Source: Patescibacteria group bacterium UBA3458
GTDB taxonomy: Bacteria; Patescibacteriota; Minisyncoccia; Phycocordibacterales; UBA2100
Direction of reading: 5' to 3'
Assembly (NCBI GenBank): GCA_002378745.1
Contig: DFRR01000001.1
Span: 85,800 to 95,656, forward strand
Length of the DNA stretch: 9,857 bases
A program made the position numbers and the translations under genes. How positions within the stretch are numbered: position 1 is the stretch's first letter; every line of letters begins with the position of its first letter. The notes beneath the pieces are model-generated. The model was given only the letters and a program-made list of their open reading frames with translations, ran no database searches and was not told the origin of the DNA. Shown piece after piece: positions 5,929 through 9,857 of this stretch.

Positions 5929-6579
5929 TTACTTCTTTTTACTTTGTTTCCACTCCTCGATTTTCTTGTGATGTCCTGACAACAGTACTGCCGGTACTTT
6001 ATATTTCCTTTTCTTCCACTCAAGTACTTCCGGTCGGGTGTACACTTCCGGGCTCGCAGTTCGTGTATCTTCAAGTGAGTTCGCATTTCCCAGCACACCT
6101 GGCACGTTTCGCGTTACGGCGTCCGCAACTATCGCCGCAGGAAGCTCACCCCCCGTGAGTACGTACGGGCCAACGGAAACAGGTTTTGCTTTTAGTATCT
6201 TTACTACGCGCGCATCAATACCCTCGTAGTGTCCACACAAAAAGATAATATGCTTTTTGGTCTTTGCGAGTTTCTGTGCGTCGGATTGTACGAACTGTTT
6301 GCCACTAGGTGAAAAGAAAATGACTTCCACATCTTTTTTGTCTTTCCGTCCGAGCGCTTTCGTCGCAGCTCGCAACACACTCTCGGCTTCAAGTACCATG
6401 CCTGGACCACCCCCGTATGGTTTTTGGTCGACTCGCTTGTGTTTGTCTTTAGTGAAGTCCCGTGGATTGTAGAACGAGACTTTGATTTTTTTATCCTGTT
6501 GTGCACGCTTCAGCATCGAGGCACCAAAATACCCCTCAAGAGACTCGGGAAATAACGTGATGATATGAAAATGAATCAT
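5929..6579 (-). CDS. trmD: tRNA (guanine37-N1)-methyltransferase
   Basis: A SPOUT (trefoil-knot) methyltransferase that transfers a methyl group from S-adenosylmethionine to G37 next to the anticodon, preventing +1 frameshifting. From ATG 6579 it has 216 residues, shorter than the roughly 255 of E. coli because the C-terminal domain is cut down to a lysine-rich end. Motifs seen: MIHFHIITLFPE at the start, VDQKPYGGGPGM (50-61), LCGHYEGIDARV (114-125), SVGPYVLTGGELPA (135-148) and TRNVPGVLG (156-164). Arg157 and Asp171 are in register with the catalytic Arg154 and Asp169 of the E. coli enzyme. The loop SLEDTRTASPEVYTRP is four residues shorter than in E. coli. A frame extension to 6627 would start inside the terminator hairpin, so I reject it. 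There is no Shine-Dalgarno; only 33 bases lie between the terminator and the ATG, so the message is leaderless or nearly so. Confidence 0.95.
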   Translation of the reverse strand: MIHFHIITLFPESLEGYFGASMLKRAQQDKKIKVSFYNPRDFTKDKHKRVDQKPYGGGPGMVLEAESVLRAATKALGRKDKKDVEVIFFSPSGKQFVQSDAQKLAKTKKHIIFLCGHYEGIDARVVKILKAKPVSVGPYVLTGGELPAAIVADAVTRNVPGVLGNANSLEDTRTASPEVYTRPEVLEWKKRKYKVPAVLLSGHHKKIEEWKQSKKK

Positions 6580-6585
6580 GCGCAA

Positions 6586-6614
6586 AAGTAAAGCATATAA
6601 ATATGTTACAGCAA
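6586..6614 (-). promoter_or_regulatory. Putative trmD promoter, AT-rich
   Basis: Minus-strand TTGCTG (6609-6614) with TTACTT (6586-6591) at 17 bp, or TATGCT (6592-6597) as -10, would start transcription between 6585 and the ATG at 6579. The match is modest; the main argument is that trmD sits just after a strong terminator and must start nearby, unless read-through supplies it. Confidence 0.4.
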
Positions 6615-6648
6615 AACCGCCACGCACGAATGTGCGTGGCGGTTTTTT
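6613..6648. terminator. Bidirectional intrinsic terminator between khpA and trmD
   Basis: AAAACCGCCACGCAC (6613-6627) pairs perfectly with GTGCGTGGCGGTTTT (6632-6646) around a four-base loop. The plus strand continues TTTTTT and the minus strand TTTTGCTG. Since khpA and trmD are both on the minus strand, the working direction is probably minus, ending the khpA transcript. It is one of the strongest structures in the window. Confidence 0.88.
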
Positions 6649-6681
6649 CTATCAACTATAAACGAGCAACTACAAACTCTC

Positions 6682-7053
6682 TTAGAGTCCGAGATCTTGC
6701 ATCGCTTCATCAACTGACTTTGATGCCTGGCTGCGCTCTTCTGAAGACATCTCATTGCGCTGTGCAGGAGCTGCTGTGTCTCGTGTACGCGGTTCTCGTG
6801 GCATGCCACCTTCCGGCTCGTTAATTTTAAGGTTTACACGAGCGTCGTACTTCATACCAACGACGCGCAACAGTGTGCGGATTGCCTTTGCGGTGTTTCC
6901 GGCACGACCAATAATCTTTCCCATGTCATCCTTGTTCACATCAAGAGTAAGGAGTACTCCCATTTCGTCCACGGTGCGGTTAACCCTTACATCGTCAGGG
7001 TTATCCACTAATGCCTTTACTACAAACTCAAGAAAATCTTGATCCTTTTCCAT
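6682..7053 (-). CDS. khpA: KH-domain RNA-binding protein KhpA
   Basis: A small single-KH-domain RNA-binding protein of the KhpA/YlqC family, which in other bacteria binds many RNAs, often with KhpB, and affects cell size and division. The KH core spans about residues 1-80: EFVVKALVDNPDDVRV, then the signature GKIIGRAGNTAKAIRTLL (45-62) with the GRAG nucleic-acid-binding loop at 49-52, then RVNLKI. The family is usually about 75-80 residues; this one has 123, with a polar tail from about 81 (PREPRTRDTAAPAQRNEMSS and on) that looks disordered and ends in a short possible helix SVDEAMQDLGL. It follows rpsP, its usual neighbour, but a hairpin terminator lies between. No Shine-Dalgarno is seen before the ATG. 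Identity is firm; the RNA partners are unknown. Confidence 0.9.
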   Translation of the reverse strand: MEKDQDFLEFVVKALVDNPDDVRVNRTVDEMGVLLTLDVNKDDMGKIIGRAGNTAKAIRTLLRVVGMKYDARVNLKINEPEGGMPREPRTRDTAAPAQRNEMSSEERSQASKSVDEAMQDLGL

Positions 7054-7076
7054 GACTATCTGAATTATTTCTTTCT

Positions 7077-7104
7077 AAAAATGTGTCGCGTACTGCGACA
7101 CATT
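7077..7104 (-). terminator. Intrinsic terminator or attenuator between rpsP and khpA
   Basis: AATGTGTCGC (7080-7089) pairs perfectly with GCGACACATT (7095-7104) around a five-base loop. On the minus strand it runs into TTTTT (7077-7081). It follows the rpsP stop by 34 bases. No convincing promoter is seen before khpA, so khpA is probably expressed by read-through, the hairpin lowering its level relative to rpsP. Confidence 0.75.
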
Positions 7105-7138
7105 CATTATTACATGCAAGTGTGGTAAGTCAACGAAC

Positions 7139-7609
7139 TTACGCTTCTTTCTTTTCTTCTTCTGCTTGCACTTCTTCCGCTGCTGACTCTGCTCCTTCAG
7201 TAGCGCTCGGAGCCTCTTCTGCAGCTGGTGCTGTTGCTTCTTCAGCAACTGAATTTTCCTCACTTACCACCGGAGCTTCTTCAGCCTTTGCTTCTCCTGC
7301 CTGCGCAGACAGGTCAGCTGGTTGTTCTGTGACAATCGGAGTTTTCTTTGGCAATACGTTAACAGTATTTCCTTTCACGATACCTGCCTTCACCAGCATG
7401 TTATGGACAGTGCCACTCGCCTGTGCGCCGACATTGAGCCAGTGCTGAATGCGTCCCTCTTCGAGTTTTTGTTCCTTTGTCTTTGGGTTGTAAAAACCTA
7501 CGCGATCAACGTGTTTCTCGCTCTTTGAACCCCGAGTATGTTCCGTAACAACCACGCGAAATGACGGGTCGTTCCTTCTTCCTATTCGTTGTAATCGTAT
7601 CTTTAACAT
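7139..7609 (-). CDS. rpsP: 30S ribosomal protein S16 with long acidic tail
   Basis: Small-subunit ribosomal protein S16, which binds 16S rRNA early in 30S assembly. The first 80 or so residues are a standard S16: MLKIRLQRIGRRNDPSFRVV, VDRVGFYNPKTKEQKLEEGR and WLNVGAQASGTVHNMLVKAG. Most S16 proteins have 75-90 residues; this one has 156. From about residue 95 (7142-7327) the chain is low-complexity, dominated by Ala and Glu with Ser, Pro, Val and Thr, ending AEEEKKEA, and is probably disordered and strongly acidic. Such extensions occur on ribosomal proteins of some bacteria, but the role here is unknown. ATG 7609 gives the invariant MLKIRL start; only a weak GAAG lies 3 bases upstream. It has its own promoter and is followed by a hairpin terminator and khpA. 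Confidence 0.95.
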   Translation of the reverse strand: MLKIRLQRIGRRNDPSFRVVVTEHTRGSKSEKHVDRVGFYNPKTKEQKLEEGRIQHWLNVGAQASGTVHNMLVKAGIVKGNTVNVLPKKTPIVTEQPADLSAQAGEAKAEEAPVVSEENSVAEEATAPAAEEAPSATEGAESAAEEVQAEEEKKEA

Positions 7610-7634
7610 ATCTTCAAATGAATGAATGAGCGCA

Positions 7635-7662
7635 ACTATAACAAAATATCACGCAATGTCTA
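7635..7662 (-). promoter_or_regulatory. Promoter for rpsP
   Basis: On the minus strand TAGACA (7657-7662) and TATAGT (7635-7640) are separated by 16 bp, and TG one base before the -10 makes it an extended element. Both hexamers are one base from consensus. Transcription would start near 7628, leaving a leader of about 19 bases. Confidence 0.75.
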
Positions 7663-7827
7663 TACTTAGAGGCAATTCTGGTGTATGGTGTCAGAAACAG
7701 TCCTCGGCACAAATTATTAGGCGCCCCCTTATATAAGGGAGCGCCCGTACCTTCCCTGTTACAGGAAGAACAATGAACCGACTGCGGTCAATGGTACCAT
7801 AGTAGCAACTGACGACCCTGTTGATAG
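7663..7827. other. Hairpin-rich intergenic region upstream of rnr
   Basis: These 165 bases between divergent rpsP and rnr hold no gene and no tRNA. They contain a run of inverted repeats: a 26-base hairpin (7720-7745), CTTCCCTG..CAGGAAG (7751-7768), ACCG..CGGT (7777-7788) and the perfect palindrome ATGGTACCAT (7791-7800). CCCTGTT occurs twice, at 7754-7760 and 7816-7822, and ACAGG (7761-7765) could pair with either copy. No convincing plus-strand promoter or ribosome binding site for rnr is visible. The run suggests a structured leader or small RNA; no known family is recognised. Confidence 0.45.
7720..7745. repeat. GC-rich inverted repeat (hairpin) without T-tract
   Basis: GGCGC (7720-7724) pairs with GCGCC (7741-7745), then after one C-A mismatch CCCTTA (7726-7731) pairs with TAAGGG (7734-7739), leaving a two-base TA centre that would open to form the loop. 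Neither side has a proper T-run (CCCGTACC on plus, CTAATAATTTG on minus), so it is unlikely to be a simple terminator. It could be a leader structure, a protein-binding site or a copy of a dispersed repeat. Confidence 0.65.
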
Positions 7828-9855
7828 ATGGTTATGCAACATAAAAAAAAGAACAACAAGAAAACACGTACGCGAAAACCGAGCACGCATCGGGCTCGCA
7901 CTAGCTCACAGAAAGGCAAGACGCAGCACCTGACCGGCATATTGAGCGTAACAAAAAGCGGCATTGGATTCTTCATGCATGAGTCCATAGAAGAAGATAT
8001 CCGCATCGAACGTGCACACCTCAATACCGCACTCGATGGCGATACTGTTGAAATCGTTCGCCTCCCAAAGATGCCGCGTGACCCCCGACATTTCGGGAAA
8101 GTACTCCAGGTGGTAGAGCGTGCACAACGCCAATTTGTAGGTGAGTTACGAAAAGAAGACAATCAGTGGATTCTTGTACCTGACAACAAACGCGTGTACA
8201 CACCGTTTCTACTTGATGACGTTCCAAAGGACACACCTCTCAGACACAAAGCGCTTGTTGAGTTCGTTCGTTGGGAGCCCACCGAAAAAGCACCACACGC
8301 GGTTATCCGCGAAGTTATTGGGCGCGCTGGAGAGCACGAAACGGAAATGAAGGCCATTTTGCTTGCCCGCGGATTTGTGAGTGAATTCCCTCCGGCAATA
8401 GAACAAGAAGCACGAGCGCTTCTTTCCCAGCGAGAAGTGCCGTCTGAGGAACTTGCCTGGCGAAAAGACTTTCGTGATGTGGTAACCGTCACTATCGACC
8501 CACATGATGCCAAAGATTTTGATGACGCACTCTCGATACGAACGCTCCAGAACGGTAACACCGAAGTCGGTGTGCACATTGCGGATGTAACTCACTATGT
8601 GCGCCCGGGAACGCTTCTCGAAAAAGAAGCGCAAAAGCGTGGCACATCGGTGTACCTGGTGGACCGAACTATTCCAATGCTCCCAGAAGTACTTTCAAAT
8701 GACCTTTGTAGCTTACGACCACATGAAGACCGTCGGGCATTTGCAGCTGTATTTGAACTCAATGAAAAGGCAGAGGTGGTGCAGCACTATTTTTCAAAGA
8801 CACTCATCCGTTCCGACCATCGCTTTACGTACAAGAGTGCACAAGACGTACTTGATGGCGTCGACACACAATCTCCATTCGCGGACTCTCTCACGACTCT
8901 GTGGGCACTTGCACGGAAACTGCGAAGCGGTCGCGTTGCTGCCGGAGCAATAGAATTCGAAAGTGACGAAATACAGTTTGAGCTTGACGCCCAGGGCAAA
9001 CCACTCAAAGCATATGTAAAGGAACGACTAAATACCATGAAGCTCATTGAGGAGTTTATGCTTCTCGCAAATCGATATGTGGCGACACACATCGCATCAC
9101 ACAGCAAGGGAAAGAATCCCTCGGACTCAATGTTTGTGTATCGTATCCACGACATGCCAAATGTCGACAAACTCGCGGAGCTCGAAGTATTTTTGCGAGC
9201 ACTTGGACACGAACATCTCAGTGGTAAAGACCCGCAACAAATTAAGGCACAAGACCTGGCAAAGCTCATGCGCGATATCAAAGGCACGCCGGAAGAAGCA
9301 GTGGTGCAGATGGCGACCCTTCGTTCTATGGCAAAAGCAGTGTACAGCGATAAGAATATCGGGCACTTCTCACTCGGGTTCACCCACTACACACACTTTA
9401 CCTCCCCTATCCGTCGCTATCCGGACATGATGGTGCATCGCATTCTAGCAGCACACCTCGACAAATCACCTATTCCCGCTGATGAGATCAGTGCGTACCG
9501 ACGGCTCGCTATTGAATCAAGTCAACGTGAAGTTGAAGCAGTGAGCGCCGAACGTGAATCAATCAAGTTTAAACAGGTTGAATACATGCACAATCGTATT
9601 GGAGAACTCTTTGAGGGCAAAGTGACCGGCGTTACCAAGGGCGGTATGTTTATTGCCGAAACCGTCACCCATGCTGAAGGTATGGTTCGCATGAACAGTA
9701 TTCCCGGTGACTGGTTTGAATTAAATGAAAAGCAATACTCCATTGTAGGGCGCAAAACAGGCAAAACGTACCGCATCGGCGACACTGTACGCATTCGCCT
9801 CCGAAATGTGAGTCTTGACGCCCGTGAAATTGATTGGGAAATTATTGAGCACTAA
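7828..9855 (+). CDS. rnr: Ribonuclease R, 3'-5' exoribonuclease
   Basis: A processive 3'-to-5' exoribonuclease of the RNase II/RNB family, able to degrade structured RNA and used in mRNA decay and rRNA quality control. Visible order: a Lys/Arg-rich N-terminal tail (about 5-33), cold-shock-type OB domain (about 35-80, TGILSVTKSGIGFF), second OB region (about 100-165), RNB catalytic domain (about 215-545) and S1 domain (about 594-670). The metal-binding motif TIDPHDAKDFDD gives Asp224, 230, 232 and 233, matching D272/278/280/281 of E. coli RNase R. Other landmarks are VHIADVTHYV, VYLVDRTIPMLPE (Tyr276) and HFTSPIRRYPDMMVHR (523-538). At 675 residues it is shorter than the 813 of E. coli, lacking the N-terminal helix-turn-helix and the basic C-terminal tail. 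The start is ATG 7828 or 7834; neither has a ribosome binding site. It is divergent from rpsP. Confidence 0.93.
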   Translation: MVMQHKKKNNKKTRTRKPSTHRARTSSQKGKTQHLTGILSVTKSGIGFFMHESIEEDIRIERAHLNTALDGDTVEIVRLPKMPRDPRHFGKVLQVVERAQRQFVGELRKEDNQWILVPDNKRVYTPFLLDDVPKDTPLRHKALVEFVRWEPTEKAPHAVIREVIGRAGEHETEMKAILLARGFVSEFPPAIEQEARALLSQREVPSEELAWRKDFRDVVTVTIDPHDAKDFDDALSIRTLQNGNTEVGVHIADVTHYVRPGTLLEKEAQKRGTSVYLVDRTIPMLPEVLSNDLCSLRPHEDRRAFAAVFELNEKAEVVQHYFSKTLIRSDHRFTYKSAQDVLDGVDTQSPFADSLTTLWALARKLRSGRVAAGAIEFESDEIQFELDAQGKPLKAYVKERLNTMKLIEEFMLLANRYVATHIASHSKGKNPSDSMFVYRIHDMPNVDKLAELEVFLRALGHEHLSGKDPQQIKAQDLAKLMRDIKGTPEEAVVQMATLRSMAKAVYSDKNIGHFSLGFTHYTHFTSPIRRYPDMMVHRILAAHLDKSPIPADEISAYRRLAIESSQREVEAVSAERESIKFKQVEYMHNRIGELFEGKVTGVTKGGMFIAETVTHAEGMVRMNSIPGDWFELNEKQYSIVGRKTGKTYRIGDTVRIRLRNVSLDAREIDWEIIEH

Positions 9856-9857
9856 AA

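Noticed and set aside
6580..6627. N-terminal extension of TrmD (16 extra residues)
   Set aside because: The extension would begin inside the terminator hairpin; the family starts at the MIHFHIITLFPE segment encoded from 6579.
7083..7448. A 121-codon Ala/Ser-rich plus-strand frame opposite rpsP
   Set aside because: It is produced by the repetitive Ala/Glu codons of the S16 tail read in reverse and begins inside the terminator hairpin.
7663..7827. tRNA, tmRNA, SRP RNA or known riboswitch in the region before rnr
   Set aside because: No T-loop sequence, CCA end, cloverleaf or conserved core of those RNA classes could be found; only generic hairpins are present.
8787..9383. A 198-codon minus-strand open frame opposite rnr
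   Set aside because: It mirrors the RNB catalytic domain codons; the translation is low in motifs and rich in Ser/Arg, as expected for an antisense shadow.
1..9857. CRISPR array, insertion sequence, attachment site or restriction/toxin-antitoxin genes
   Set aside because: No regularly spaced repeats, transposase or integrase motifs, flanking duplications or defence-gene motifs were seen on either strand.

Overview
The window looks like a chromosomal segment of an ultra-small member of the Candidate Phyla Radiation (Patescibacteria), probably Parcubacteria. The reasons are a compact RpoB (about 1057 residues against 1342 in E. coli) with unusual substitutions in near-universal motifs, a short TrmD with an SLEDTR..SPEVYTRP active-site loop, an S16 protein with a long Ala/Glu tail, and an rpsP-khpA-trmD locus without rimM or rplS. 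UGA is used as a stop codon (ends of the genes at 4780-5028 and 5520-5846), so the UGA=Gly code of Gracilibacteria/SR1 does not apply. The lineage is inferred from sequence character, not from a search.

Layout. 1-3651, minus strand: the start of rpoC (partial) and all of rpoB, overlapping by one base, driven by a near-consensus promoter (TTGACA, 17 bp, TAGAAT) about 190 bp upstream of rpoB. 3656-4693, minus: an alpha/beta hydrolase-fold enzyme. 4720-5448, plus: two consecutive single-gene units, each with a promoter, a strong ribosome binding site, a small two-helix membrane protein of unknown function and an intrinsic terminator. 5464-5910, minus: an orphan 108-residue protein with its own promoter, a perfect GGAGGT site and a shared terminator hairpin. 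5929-7662, minus: rpsP, khpA and trmD, a translation-related cluster in the familiar bacterial order but cut into separate units by terminators. 7663-7827: a hairpin-rich intergenic region. 7828-9855, plus: rnr (RNase R), ending two bases before the window edge.

The conserved genes cover information processing: transcription (rpoB, rpoC), small-subunit assembly (rpsP), RNA binding (khpA), tRNA G37 methylation (trmD) and RNA decay (rnr). Almost all lack a recognisable Shine-Dalgarno sequence and at least two may be leaderless, whereas the three orphan genes in the middle carry textbook ribosome binding sites. The orphans form the accessory part of the window and are the best candidates for undescribed biology. 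No mobile element, CRISPR array, tRNA or rRNA is visible.
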